In this document: piece after piece, positions 23,636 to 32,431 of the stretch
Position numbering within the stretch: the first letter of the stretch is position 1
How the letters are laid out: the number at the start of each line of letters is the position of its first letter
From: CAYTEO01 sp964436825
GTDB lineage: Bacteria > Krumholzibacteriota > Krumholzibacteriia > LZORAL124-64-63
Length of the DNA stretch: 51,884 nt
Direction: 5' to 3'
Assembly: GCA_964436825.1 (NCBI GenBank)
Contig: CAYTEO010000015.1
Span: 1-51,884 of the forward strand
Notes under the pieces: generated by a model
Databases searched by the model: none
Told to the model about the DNA's origin: nothing
What the model saw: the letters and a program-made list of their open reading frames with translations, nothing else
Position numbers and translations under genes: made by a program

Positions 23636-24913
23636 CTACGTGCCAGCCGCGTAGTCGGTGGCGTAGCGGATCTGCTCCTCGGTCAGCGTGTCGATGGACA
23701 GCCCCATGGTCCGCAGCTTGATGGTCGCGATCTGCTGGTCCTGCTCCTCGGGGATCTCGTGGACGCCGGGTGCCAGGTCCTTCCCCTCCCGCGCCAGGCG
23801 GACCATGGACAGGAACTGGTTGGCGAACGACATGTCCATCACCTCGCTGGGGTGCCCCTCGGCGGCGGCCAGGTTCACCAGCCGGCCCTGGGCCAGCAGG
23901 TAGATGCGGCGGCCGTCCTTCAGGGTGTACTCCTCGCAGTTGGGCCGGATCTCGCGCTTGCCGACGGCGCGCTCCTCCAGGTCACCGATGTTGATCTCGC
24001 AGTCGTAGTGACCGGTGTTGCAGACGATGGCGCCGTCGCGCATGACGTCGAAGTGGCGGCCCACGATGACGTCCTTCATGCCGGTGGCGGTGATGAAGAC
24101 ATCGCCGATCTTGGCCGCCTCGTCCATGGGCATGACCTCGTGGCCCTCCAGGGTGGCCTTCAGGGCCGCGGTGGGCTTGACCTCGGTGACGATGACGTGG
24201 GAGCCCATGCCCGCCGCCCGCAGGGCGCACCCCTTGCCGCAGTGGCCGTAGCCGGCGACGACGAAATTCTTGCCCGCCAGGAGCACGCTGGTGGCCCGCA
24301 GGATGCCGTCGATGCTGGACTGGCCGGTGCCGTAGACGTTGTCGAAGTCCCACTTGGTCTCCGCGTCGTTGACCGCGATCACCGGGTAGCGCAGGGCCCC
24401 GTCGTCGGCCATGGCGCGCAGGCGGTGGATGCCGGTGGTGGTCTCCTCGGTGCCGCCCAGGATGGTCTCGGCCAGCTCGGGGTGGCGGTTGTGGACCGAG
24501 AAGATCAGGTCGGCGCCGTCGTCCAGCGTGAGGGTGGGGCGCATCTCCAGGGTCTTGTCGATGCACCAGTAGAACTCGTCGACGCTCATGCCGTGCCAGG
24601 CATAGATGGAGACGCCGGCGGCGGCCAGGGCCGCGGCCACGTCGTCCTGGGTCGACAGGGGATTGCAGCCGCTCCAGGCCACCTCGGCGCCGGCGGCCAC
24701 CAGGGTCTCCACCAGCACGGCGGTCTCCTTGGTGACGTGCAGGCAGCCGGCGATGCGCATCCCCTTCAGCGACTGCAGCTTGGCGTGCTCCTCGCGCAGG
24801 GCCATCAGGACCGGCATGCGGCTCTCGGCCCAGTCGATCCGCATCCGCCCGGCGTCGGCCAGGCCGAGGTCGCGGACCTTGTAGTTCGTTCCGGTGGCCA
24901 GTGTCTCGCTCAT
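23636..24913 (-). CDS. ahcY: S-adenosylhomocysteine hydrolase
   Basis: Splits S-adenosylhomocysteine to adenosine and homocysteine, relieving product inhibition of methyltransferases. The 425-residue protein shows RMPVLMALREEHA, GCLHVTKETAVL, NDAETKWDFDNVYGTGQS (substrate residues), the NAD motif VVAGYGHCGKGCA (usual GYGWCGKG) and CNTGHYDCEIN. It lacks the roughly 40-residue insertion of the proteobacterial/eukaryotic type, and its C-terminus ends in YATDYAAGT rather than PDHYRY, so it belongs to the short archaeal/Thermotoga-like group. Its ATG overlaps the upstream regulator stop by 4 bases (ATGA). Confidence 0.97.
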   Translation of the reverse strand: MSETLATGTNYKVRDLGLADAGRMRIDWAESRMPVLMALREEHAKLQSLKGMRIAGCLHVTKETAVLVETLVAAGAEVAWSGCNPLSTQDDVAAALAAAGVSIYAWHGMSVDEFYWCIDKTLEMRPTLTLDDGADLIFSVHNRHPELAETILGGTEETTTGIHRLRAMADDGALRYPVIAVNDAETKWDFDNVYGTGQSSIDGILRATSVLLAGKNFVVAGYGHCGKGCALRAAGMGSHVIVTEVKPTAALKATLEGHEVMPMDEAAKIGDVFITATGMKDVIVGRHFDVMRDGAIVCNTGHYDCEINIGDLEERAVGKREIRPNCEEYTLKDGRRIYLLAQGRLVNLAAAEGHPSEVMDMSFANQFLSMVRLAREGKDLAPGVHEIPEEQDQQIATIKLRTMGLSIDTLTEEQIRYATDYAAGT

Positions 24914-25950
24914 GGTTCCTCCCGTGTCGTCTGTCCGCCGGCACCGCCGGCGATGGGTTTCTCGCCCACCGCCAGGAAGAGGTCCGGCCAGTGGATGTCT
25001 CCCGATTTCAGCCCGGGCGGCAGCATGGCCCGGGCACGCTCGATCTCGCCCAGCTCGCGCCGCAGGTAGCGGCGTCCGTCAAGCCCGGCGTCGGCCAGCA
25101 GCCGGTCGATCTCCTCCCGCGTGAAGCCGAGCCAGAGGTGGCCCAGCGCATCGCGCATCCAGCCCAGGTCGTGGTGGGTGAAGGCCACCAGGACCAACCG
25201 CCCACCGGGCCGCAGCACCCGCGCCATCTCCCGCACCGCCGCGGCCGGGCTGGCCACGTGGTGCAGGACCATGGTGCAGGTGACGGCGGCGAAGCTGGCG
25301 TCGGCCAGCGGCAGCTCCTGCACATCGGCCTGTCTGAAGGCCACCTGGTCGGCGATCCCCTCCCTCTCGCACAGCCGCCGCGCCCGCGCCAGCATGGCGG
25401 CGCTGCGGTCCACGGCCGTGATCCGGGCGCCGGCGGCCGCCAGCAGCGGCAGCAGCGCCCCGCCTCCGGTGCCGGCGTCCAGGACCGGCAGTCCCGGCGG
25501 CACCAGGGCCGCCACGGCCCCCGCCTGGATCTCCGGGTCCACCAGGTCGGGACGGATCTGGTCCCAGGTCTCGGCCACGGCGGCGAACAGGTCGCCGGCC
25601 TGGCGTTGCCGCTCCGCCAGGACCTGCTGCAGCGCCCGGTCGTCCCGCCGCGCCTCCGGGATGCGGGCCGCCTGCTCCAGGACCGTGCGGGCGAAGCCGG
25701 GCCCGGCGGGATGGTCCTCCGCCGCGGCCAGGCCGTACCAGCTCCAGGTCCCCTCCTTGCGGACGGTCACCCAGCCGTCCCCGCGCAGCAGGGCCAGGTG
25801 CTTGGAGACCGCCGGCTGGCTCAGGCCGAGGATCGCCACCAGCTCGCGGACGGTCAGCTCGCCGCCGCGCAGCAGGCGCAGGATCCGCAGGCGGTTCGCA
25901 TCGGCCACGATGTGGAAGTGGGTGGCCGGTCCGGCGTGGATCGTGGTCAC
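24910..25950 (-). CDS. ArsR-family regulator fused to a SAM-methyltransferase domain, SahR-like
   Basis: A 346-residue fusion. Residues 1-90 are a winged helix of the ArsR type (ADANRLRILRLL, ELVAILGLSQPAVSKHLALLRGDG). Residues 140-250 are a class I methyltransferase fold: VLDAGTGGGALLPLL (motif I), ITAVDRSAAML and MARVLRPGGRLVLVAF. SahR of Proteobacteria has this architecture, is encoded beside ahcY, and is thought to sense S-adenosylhomocysteine. The overlap with ahcY here supports the same role, though an active methyltransferase is not excluded. Start GTG 25950 with CAGGAG upstream. Confidence 0.82.
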   Translation of the reverse strand: MTTIHAGPATHFHIVADANRLRILRLLRGGELTVRELVAILGLSQPAVSKHLALLRGDGWVTVRKEGTWSWYGLAAAEDHPAGPGFARTVLEQAARIPEARRDDRALQQVLAERQRQAGDLFAAVAETWDQIRPDLVDPEIQAGAVAALVPPGLPVLDAGTGGGALLPLLAAAGARITAVDRSAAMLARARRLCEREGIADQVAFRQADVQELPLADASFAAVTCTMVLHHVASPAAAVREMARVLRPGGRLVLVAFTHHDLGWMRDALGHLWLGFTREEIDRLLADAGLDGRRYLRRELGEIERARAMLPPGLKSGDIHWPDLFLAVGEKPIAGGAGGQTTREEP

Positions 25951-25973
25951 GTGAGGCTCCTGGGAGGCAGCCG

Positions 25974-26022
25974 TTGATCGCTACATCACCATAAAGCTAT
26001 CAATACTCTTGCCCCATGTCAA
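25974..26022 (-). promoter_or_regulatory. promoter and candidate operator of the sahR-like/ahcY unit
   Basis: On the minus strand: -35 TTGACA (26022-26017), 17-base spacer, -10 TAGCTT (25999-25994). An imperfect inverted repeat, TTGATCGC (25974-25981) with GCTATCAA (25996-26003), overlaps the -10 region, where a repressor would block transcription. The AT-rich stretch stands out in this GC-rich region. The promoter lies inside the last codons of glcF. Confidence 0.5.
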
Positions 26023-27304
26023 CCGTGCACGACGTGTCCCCCCCGGCATCGCCGAGGGCGGCGTACCAGACCAGGTCCGTCAGCGGCAGGATCGGCAGCT
26101 CGGGTGCCTCCAGGGCCAGGGCGTCGCGGATCTGGCCCAGGCAGCCGGGATTGGCCGTGACCACCAGGTCTGCCCCCGTCTCCGCCAGGTGCCGCGCCTT
26201 GCGTCGCCCCATGGCCGCCGACAGCTCCGGGTGGAGCAGGGCGTACGGCCCGCCGCTGCCGCAGCAGACCTCGGCCTCCTCCGGCTCCACCACCTCGACG
26301 CCCGGCAGGCGGCGCAGGAGGCGGCGCGGCTCCTCGACGATCCCCTGGCCGTGGCGGGCGTGGCAGGGATCGTGGTAGGCCACCCGCAGCGGCAGCTCGC
26401 GCAGCGGCGGCAACGTCAGGTCGGCCAGCAGGACCACCGCGTCGACCACGCGGTCGGCGAGGGACTCCGGGTAGGTGCGCAGCTCCAGGCCGCAGCCCGC
26501 CGCCTCGACCAGCAGCCGCGACTGCGCGACGGCCGGCGCCAGGGCCGCGACATTGCGCTGCCGGTATCGGGCCGCCCGCGCCGGCTGGCCGCCGTGGGCG
26601 TCGAGGGCACCGCAGCAGACCTGGCCGTCGGGCACGTCGACTGCCACCCCCACCGCCGCCAGCAGCTGGCGCAGGCGCCGCTGGCTGTCGGGCAGCAGAT
26701 CCCCGCTGGCGCAGCCCCGGAACAGGACGACCCGCTCCCGCGGCGGTGCCGGCGGCGGCGGCGCGAGGGTGCTGCGGCGGCCGGTAAGCCGGTCCAGCAG
26801 CCGCACCAGCTCCCGGTCCGACGGTGCCGCGGGTCGGCTGCCCAGCAGCCGCGCGGCACGGCGCGCTGCTGGCAGGGGTTCCAGGCGCCGCCGCCAGCGG
26901 GAGCCCAGACCGGCGCGCAGCACCGCCTCCGCGGCCCCGCCCAGGCGCCGCAACATCCCCATCCGCTCCGGCCGCACGACGTGCAGCGCCGGCGGATCCC
27001 GCCGCTCGGCCAGGGTCTTGGCCGCCTCGAACAGGGTGAACGGCACGCCGCTGGGACAGATGGTCTCGCAGGCGCGGCAGCCCAGGCAGAGATCGAACGC
27101 CTCGCGCACCGACGGTTCCAGGGTCTCCGGCAGACGCCCCTCCCCGTCGGCCAGCTCCGCCAGCAGCAGCAGCCGGCCCCGGGGCGAGAGGGTCTCGTCG
27201 CCGGTGGCCAGGTAGGTGGCGCAGGTCGCCAGGCAGAGGCCGCACTGGACACACTGCTGGAGCAGTTCCCGGACCCGGCGGCGGTCGACGGGGGGCCCGT
27301 TCAC
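26000..27304 (-). CDS. glcF: glycolate oxidase iron-sulfur subunit
   Basis: The 434-residue GlcF passes electrons from the flavin subunits toward quinone. Two [4Fe-4S] ferredoxin motifs lie near the N-terminus (QQCVQCGLCLATCATY and DLCLGCRACETICPSG). Two CCG domains follow: VLFRGCASGD with VCCGALDAHGG, and YHDPCHARHGQG with EVCCGSGGPYA. Start is a GTG at 27304 overlapping the glcDE stop (GTGA); a longer open extension into glcDE is not used. The pairing with the FAD subunit gene directly upstream supports a complete glycolate (or lactate/2-hydroxyacid) dehydrogenase. Confidence 0.9.
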   Translation of the reverse strand: MNGPPVDRRRVRELLQQCVQCGLCLATCATYLATGDETLSPRGRLLLLAELADGEGRLPETLEPSVREAFDLCLGCRACETICPSGVPFTLFEAAKTLAERRDPPALHVVRPERMGMLRRLGGAAEAVLRAGLGSRWRRRLEPLPAARRAARLLGSRPAAPSDRELVRLLDRLTGRRSTLAPPPPAPPRERVVLFRGCASGDLLPDSQRRLRQLLAAVGVAVDVPDGQVCCGALDAHGGQPARAARYRQRNVAALAPAVAQSRLLVEAAGCGLELRTYPESLADRVVDAVVLLADLTLPPLRELPLRVAYHDPCHARHGQGIVEEPRRLLRRLPGVEVVEPEEAEVCCGSGGPYALLHPELSAAMGRRKARHLAETGADLVVTANPGCLGQIRDALALEAPELPILPLTDLVWYAALGDAGGDTSCTVDMGQEY

Positions 27305-29637
27305 GACGCCTCCTTCCCGAGCCAGTCCGGGCACAGCAGCCGGCTGTCCGGATCGAACAGGTCCTTCAGCCCGCGGAGCAACGACAGGGGAACGTCGGGT
27401 GGCGGCGGTGGTGGCGGCCGGTGGCGGCCGTCCTCGATCGGGACAGACCACCCCGCACCCACGGGCGGCATGGACGTGGCCAGCCACTGCAGGGGACCGA
27501 CCCCACCGGTGACGACCAGCGGGATCCCCGGCGACACCGGCGGCAACGCCGTCCCGCTCACCGCGGGACGGACGGACCAGTCGACGCAGGCGGGCACGAG
27601 ACCGGCCAGGTGTCCCCACAGCTCCGCCGGCGGCGCCAGCGTAGCGCGGGGCTCGCGCCCGGCGGCTGCCTCCCGCAGCCGCCTCTCCAGCTCTTCCCCC
27701 GCGCCGCGTCCGGCCGGCTCCAGCCAGCAGGCCGTCGTGACGTCCTCCGCGTGGAGCAGACAGGGGGCGAGATGTCGGTCCGCCCGACGGATCAGCAGCG
27801 GGTACCATTCCCGCGCCACCGCACCTGTGGGGTCGGCCACCGAGAGCATCCCCACGGCGGGCGGCAGCGGCGCCAGCCGCAGGGTCATGGCCTCGACGCT
27901 GGCCAGCAACCCGCCGTTGCCGGTCACCAGCCGGACCAGGTCCAGCCCGGCCACGTTCTTCAGGACCGGCCGGCCGGCGTGGAAGCGGCGCCCGTCCCCG
28001 GTCTCGGCCCAGACCTCCAGCAGCAGGTCCCGCAGCCGCCAGACGGCCAGCGGCGCCGGGCCGGACAGCCCCCAGGTGGCCAGCTCGCCCAGGGTCGGGC
28101 CGGCGGGCGGGAAGCCCACCGGCAGCCAGAGACCGTGGGAAATCGCCTCGCGCTGGATCGCCGCCAGCGGCGTGGTCGCGGGCGCGGAGACCAGCAGGGA
28201 ATCCCAGTCGAACCGCGCCGCGTCCGGTGACGGCGGTCCGGGAGTCCCCGCCTCCTCCTGCGGCGGAAGCCCCTTGCCGGGGTTGAGCAGCCCCCGGGGA
28301 TCGGCCAGCCGGACGATCGACCGCATCAGGCGCAGCGCCTCCGGATCGAGCTGGCGGGCGACGACGTGGAGCTTCTCGATCCCGATCCCGTGCTCACCGG
28401 TGACGCTGCCGCCGAGGGCGAGGGCCGCCTCCATGACGGCGTCGGCCGCGGCCTGGGCCCGTTCGCGGGCGCCGGGAACGTCGGGATCGAACATGACGCC
28501 CGGATGGAGGTTGCCGTCGCCCGCGTGGCCGACCGTCGCGATCCGCACCCCGTGGCGGTCGGCGGCCGCCTGGACGGCGGCGACCAGCCCGGGCAGCCGG
28601 CCGGGCGGGACGACGACGTCCATGGTCACGTAGTCCGGCGCCAGGCGCCCCACGCCGCCGAAGGCGCGGCGGCGGCAGCGCCACAGCTGCTCGCGGCGGG
28701 CCGGGTCGGCGGCCGCGTCCACCGAGACCGCCCCCGCCTCGCGCAGCACCCGCCGGGCCGTCTCCTCCTCCGCCGCCACCTGGGACCGCTCCCCGGCCAG
28801 CTCCACGATCAGCGCCCCGGCGGCGTCGGTCCGCAGGCCGAACCCGAAGGCCGCCTCCACCACCTCCAGCATGGCGTGATCGATCAGCTCCAGGGCCGCC
28901 GGCTGCAGGCCGCTGCGCAGCAGCTTGGCCACGGCGTCGGCCGCCGCCTCCAGGTCGTCGAAGTAGGCCAGCAGGGTCACCGCCTCCGGCGGCGCCGGGA
29001 CGAGCTGCAACGTCGCCGCGGTGACGACCCCGAGGATCCCCTCGCTGCCGGTCAGCAGGGCCGCCAGGTCGACGGCCGGCCACGGAGCGAGCCGATCGCC
29101 GGTCCCGCACCGCCGCCCGGCGGCGTCGTACCAGGTCAGGGAGCGGACGTGGTGCAGGGTCACCCCGTCGCGGACGGCGTGGGGCCCGCCGGCGTTCTCG
29201 GCCACGTTGCCGCCGATCGTCGCGGCGCTGCGGCTGCCGGGGTCGGGGGCGAAAGTCAGGCCGTGGCGCCCGGCGCGCCGGTCGACGACGCCGTTGAGCG
29301 CCCCGGCTCCCGCGCGGCAGAGCGAGCGGCCGGCGTCCACCGCGACCCCGTCCAGTCGTCGCAGCGACAGGACGACCGCCCCTGCCGGCGGCACCGCCCC
29401 ACCGGACAGGCCGGTGCCCGCCCCGCGCACCACCACCGGCACGCCGGCCTCGCGGCAGAGCCGCAGCACCGCCGCCACGCCCTGCTCGTCCGCGGGCAGG
29501 CAGGCGCAGAGGGGTTCGCCCAGGGTCAGGTGGGAGGCGTCGCGGGCGTAGACCGCCCGTGCCGCCGGGGTGGCCAGGACGTTCGCAGCGCCCAGGGCAC
29601 GGCGGAGACGCCGCAGCAGGTCCGCCGTGTCAGCCAT
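27301..29637 (-). CDS. GlcD-GlcE fusion, glycolate oxidase flavin subunits
   Basis: A 778-residue single protein joining two FAD-linked subunits that are usually separate. Residues 1-455 match GlcD: PVVVRGAGTGLSGGAVPP and GGNVAENAGGPH (FAD), AALLTGSEGILGVVT, TVGHAGDGNLHP (metal) and TGEHGIGIEKL. Residues 480-778 match GlcE: PPAGPTLGELATWGLSGPA, HAGRPVLKNVAGLDLVRL and a C-terminal LFDPDSRLLCPDW. Together with GlcF it should oxidise glycolate to glyoxylate. It starts at ATG 29637, 8 bases inside the lpd gene end, and overlaps glcF. Confidence 0.88.
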   Translation of the reverse strand: MADTADLLRRLRRALGAANVLATPAARAVYARDASHLTLGEPLCACLPADEQGVAAVLRLCREAGVPVVVRGAGTGLSGGAVPPAGAVVLSLRRLDGVAVDAGRSLCRAGAGALNGVVDRRAGRHGLTFAPDPGSRSAATIGGNVAENAGGPHAVRDGVTLHHVRSLTWYDAAGRRCGTGDRLAPWPAVDLAALLTGSEGILGVVTAATLQLVPAPPEAVTLLAYFDDLEAAADAVAKLLRSGLQPAALELIDHAMLEVVEAAFGFGLRTDAAGALIVELAGERSQVAAEEETARRVLREAGAVSVDAAADPARREQLWRCRRRAFGGVGRLAPDYVTMDVVVPPGRLPGLVAAVQAAADRHGVRIATVGHAGDGNLHPGVMFDPDVPGARERAQAAADAVMEAALALGGSVTGEHGIGIEKLHVVARQLDPEALRLMRSIVRLADPRGLLNPGKGLPPQEEAGTPGPPSPDAARFDWDSLLVSAPATTPLAAIQREAISHGLWLPVGFPPAGPTLGELATWGLSGPAPLAVWRLRDLLLEVWAETGDGRRFHAGRPVLKNVAGLDLVRLVTGNGGLLASVEAMTLRLAPLPPAVGMLSVADPTGAVAREWYPLLIRRADRHLAPCLLHAEDVTTACWLEPAGRGAGEELERRLREAAAGREPRATLAPPAELWGHLAGLVPACVDWSVRPAVSGTALPPVSPGIPLVVTGGVGPLQWLATSMPPVGAGWSVPIEDGRHRPPPPPPPDVPLSLLRGLKDLFDPDSRLLCPDWLGKEAS

Positions 29638-31042
29638 GGAGCGCCTCGCCGGCGGCCGCCTGGAGCGCCTCGGCGAGCCCCTCGGTCAGCGTGGGGTGGG
29701 GATGGACGACCCGGCTCCAGGCCTCCAGTCCGCCCCCCAGTCCCAGCGCGGCGCACGCCTCGCCGATCAGGTCGGTGGCGTGAGGGCCGACGATGTGGAC
29801 GCCGAGGACCGTGCCGCTCTCGGTGTCGGCGACGACCTTGACCAGCCCGTGGGGCTCGTTCAGGACGGCCGCCTTGCCCAGGGCCGCGAACGGGTACCGG
29901 CCACAGCGGACGGCATGGCCGCGGTCGACGGCCTGCCGCTCGGTCAGGCCCACCGACGCCACCTCGGGCGAGCAGTAGGTGCACGACGGGATCCGTTCCA
30001 GCGCCAGCGGCGGCCGCGGCCGACCGGCGGCGTGGTCGACGGCCACCAGTGCCTCGGCCGACGCCGCGTGGGCCAGCTGGGGGGTGGCCACGATGTCCCC
30101 GATGGCGTAGAGCCCAGCGACGGCCGTCTCCCCGTGGGCGTCCACCTGGACGAAGCCGCGACCGTCGACCACCACCTCGGGCACCGTCTCCAGGCCCACG
30201 TCCCGCGTCGCGGGCCGCCTCCCCACGGCCACCAGCAGCCGCTCCGCCTCGCGCGCGACGGTCTCGCCGCCGCCGGCCGGCGCCAGCTCGACGCGCACCC
30301 CGCCGTCCGTCGTCTCCACCCGGGCGGCCCTGTGCCCGGCCAGGACTTCCACGCCCCGCCGCTGCAGGGCCCTGGCCACCACCTCGGCGCACTCGGGCTC
30401 CTCCAGCGGCAGGATCTGCGGCAACATCTCGACGAGGGTCACCTTGACGCCGAAGGTCGCCATGACGTCGGCGAACTCCACCCCCACGGCGCCCGCGCCC
30501 AGGATCACCAGCGAGGCGGGCAGCGAGTCCAGGGCCAGGACGTCGTCGCTGGTCCAGATCCGCTCGCCGTCCGGCGTGATCCCCGGCAGGCCGGCCGGCT
30601 GCGAGCCCGTGGCCAGGACGATCCGCGGGGCGGTCAGCAGCCGCTCGCCGTCGTCGGCGGCGACGGCCACCCGCCCCGGCCCGTCCAGCCGCCCGTGCCC
30701 GCGGACCGTCTCCACGCCGGCGTCCTCCAGCAGCTTCGCCACGCCCAGGCTGGACTTGCGGACCACCGCCTCCTGGCGGCGCCGCACCGCCGGCCAGTCG
30801 AACGACGCACCCTCGACGGAGATCCCGAACGTGCGCGCCCCCTTGCGGCACAGCTCCCAGGTGCGGGCCGCCTGCAGCAGCGCCTTGGTGGGAATGCAGC
30901 CGCGCAGGGTGCAGGTGCCGCCGGGACGCTCGTCGCGCTCCACCAGGGCGGTCCGCAACCCCAGCCGCGCCGCCCGCAGGGCGGCCGTGTAGCCGCCGGG
31001 CCCGGCGCCGATGACGATCAGGTCGTGTGTCTGCTCGTTCAC
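29630..31042 (-). CDS. lpdA: dihydrolipoyl dehydrogenase-like flavoprotein
   Basis: A 470-residue pyridine nucleotide-disulfide oxidoreductase. FAD motif IVIGAGPGGYTAA at the start; redox disulfide GGTCTLRGCIPTKAL (Cys44/Cys49; LR replaces the usual LN); NAD motif VILGAGAVGVEFA; second FAD motif VAGLYAIGDIV; and the C-terminal base motif VVHPHPTLTEGLAEAL. These fit dihydrolipoyl dehydrogenase, which reoxidises lipoyl groups of 2-oxoacid dehydrogenases or the glycine cleavage system. No E1/E2 or gcv gene is nearby. Start is GTG 31042 with AAGGAG. It overlaps glcDE, so the three form one operon. Confidence 0.9.
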   Translation of the reverse strand: MNEQTHDLIVIGAGPGGYTAALRAARLGLRTALVERDERPGGTCTLRGCIPTKALLQAARTWELCRKGARTFGISVEGASFDWPAVRRRQEAVVRKSSLGVAKLLEDAGVETVRGHGRLDGPGRVAVAADDGERLLTAPRIVLATGSQPAGLPGITPDGERIWTSDDVLALDSLPASLVILGAGAVGVEFADVMATFGVKVTLVEMLPQILPLEEPECAEVVARALQRRGVEVLAGHRAARVETTDGGVRVELAPAGGGETVAREAERLLVAVGRRPATRDVGLETVPEVVVDGRGFVQVDAHGETAVAGLYAIGDIVATPQLAHAASAEALVAVDHAAGRPRPPLALERIPSCTYCSPEVASVGLTERQAVDRGHAVRCGRYPFAALGKAAVLNEPHGLVKVVADTESGTVLGVHIVGPHATDLIGEACAALGLGGGLEAWSRVVHPHPTLTEGLAEALQAAAGEALHG

Positions 31043-31201
31043 GTCGTCTCCTTCCCCGGGGGACAGGACATCGGATCGTCGGGGGAATCATAGGGCGACG
31101 AGCCGACCCGGGCCAGCAGAAGGCGCGATCCTCCACATCCCGCCCGGGGATGACCCGCAGGCCACGTTGTGCTATCCTCGCCTCGCTCGGAGGGAGATAC
31201 C

Positions 31202-32302
31202 GTGGGCCATCATCGTCGCCCCCCCCGGTTCCTGGGGGGATTGCTGGGCAGGGCCATCGCCCTGTTGATCGGCCTGCTGGTGGCCGAGGGGATCGTTCGC
31301 CTGGCGGTACCGCGGCAGGGGGCCTCGTGCTCGGTCAACGAGTGGGATCCCCGCCTGGGGATCCGTCAGCGGCCCGGCGCGCGGGGGTTCGTCGCCTGCC
31401 GCGACTACAGGATGGACCTGCGCATCAGTTCCCAGGGGCTGCGGGACAGGGAGTACCACCGCCCCAAGCCGACGGGCCGCCGGCGCATCCTCTGCCTGGG
31501 TGACTCCTTCACCTGCGGCTACGGCGTCTCCCGCGACCAGACCTACCCCAAGGTGACCGAGCGCCTGCTGCAGGGGAGCACGGGAAGCGACGCCTGGGAG
31601 GTCATCAACGCCGGTGTCGGCAGCACCGGGACGGCCCACCAGGTCGCGTGGTACGAGCTGGAGGGCCGGGCCTTCACCCCGGACCTGGTCGTCTGCTGCT
31701 TCCTGCCGACCAACGACTTCTGGGACAACGAGACCGCCGGCCTGTTCGCCCTCTCCGGCGACACCCTCCGGCGGACCCGGGCCCCGCGTCCCGTGGCCCG
31801 GATCGCGCAGTGGATCAGCCACCACGTGCCCGACCGCTTCCTCTCGGAGCACTCCCGTCTCCTGAATGTCCTCCAGCGGGCCGTGACCCGGTTGCACTAC
31901 CGCCGGCTGGACCGGCAGAGCCAACGCGGTGGCGACGAGGCGGCGGTCCTGCAGCGCCGTCTCGAGCTGACCGAGCGCCTCTTCCGCCGGCTGCACGAAG
32001 CCGTCACCCGGGACGGCGCCTCCCTGCTGGTGATGATCATCCCGCCGGGAGATGACCGGGAGGGCCGCCTGCTGACGGGGGATCTGGTGAACCGCCTGCG
32101 GGGCCGCGGCATCCCCGTACTCCGGCTGGGGCCAGCCCTGGTCCGGGCCCGGCGGCAGGGGGCCACCTGCACCTACCCGCACGACCGTCACTGGACGGCG
32201 GACGGACATGCCGTCGTCGCCGACACCCTGACGAGCTGGCTCCTGGAGCATGCCGGACCGTTCGCCGGGAAACCGCCGGCACGCGGCGCCGCTCCCGATT
32301 GA
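31202..32302 (+). CDS. membrane-anchored SGNH/GDSL hydrolase
   Basis: A 366-residue protein with one N-terminal hydrophobic segment (about 11-33, LGGLLGRAIALLIGLLVAE). An SGNH esterase domain follows: block I LCLGDSFTCGYG (Ser102), block III-like LVVCCFLPTNDFWDN and the Asp-His pair in DRHWTADGH near the C-terminus. Such proteins remove or transfer acyl groups on extracellular polysaccharides or lipids; the substrate is unknown. I used the GTG at 31202, because GGAGGGAG lies at ideal spacing and an in-frame ATG 11 codons upstream has none. Confidence 0.8.
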   Translation: MGHHRRPPRFLGGLLGRAIALLIGLLVAEGIVRLAVPRQGASCSVNEWDPRLGIRQRPGARGFVACRDYRMDLRISSQGLRDREYHRPKPTGRRRILCLGDSFTCGYGVSRDQTYPKVTERLLQGSTGSDAWEVINAGVGSTGTAHQVAWYELEGRAFTPDLVVCCFLPTNDFWDNETAGLFALSGDTLRRTRAPRPVARIAQWISHHVPDRFLSEHSRLLNVLQRAVTRLHYRRLDRQSQRGGDEAAVLQRRLELTERLFRRLHEAVTRDGASLLVMIIPPGDDREGRLLTGDLVNRLRGRGIPVLRLGPALVRARRQGATCTYPHDRHWTADGHAVVADTLTSWLLEHAGPFAGKPPARGAAPD

Positions 32303-32327
32303 CGCTGCCCCGGCGACATCCTATCTT
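32299..32327 (+). promoter_or_regulatory. sigma70-type promoter of etfBA
   Basis: -35 TTGACG (32299-32304), 17-base spacer, -10 TATCTT (32322-32327), overlapping the SGNH stop codon. It leaves a leader of about 95 bases with a 14-base palindrome (32388-32401) of unknown role. Confidence 0.6.
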
Positions 32328-32431
32328 TCCCGCAATCCTGCAACCTCGCAGATGGTATCGCCGCGGGGCAGATTCCCCGTGATCCCCGCGCCGCGCGGCG
32401 CAGCGAGCCACCGAACCCCACGGGAGGCGCC

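Noticed and set aside
26009..28633. 874-codon open frame on the plus strand
   Set aside because: Antisense to glcF and glcDE; composition is that of a GC-driven shadow.
32388..32401. 14-base palindrome in the etfB leader
   Set aside because: Simple GC alternation; expected by chance at this base composition, with no matching site elsewhere noticed.
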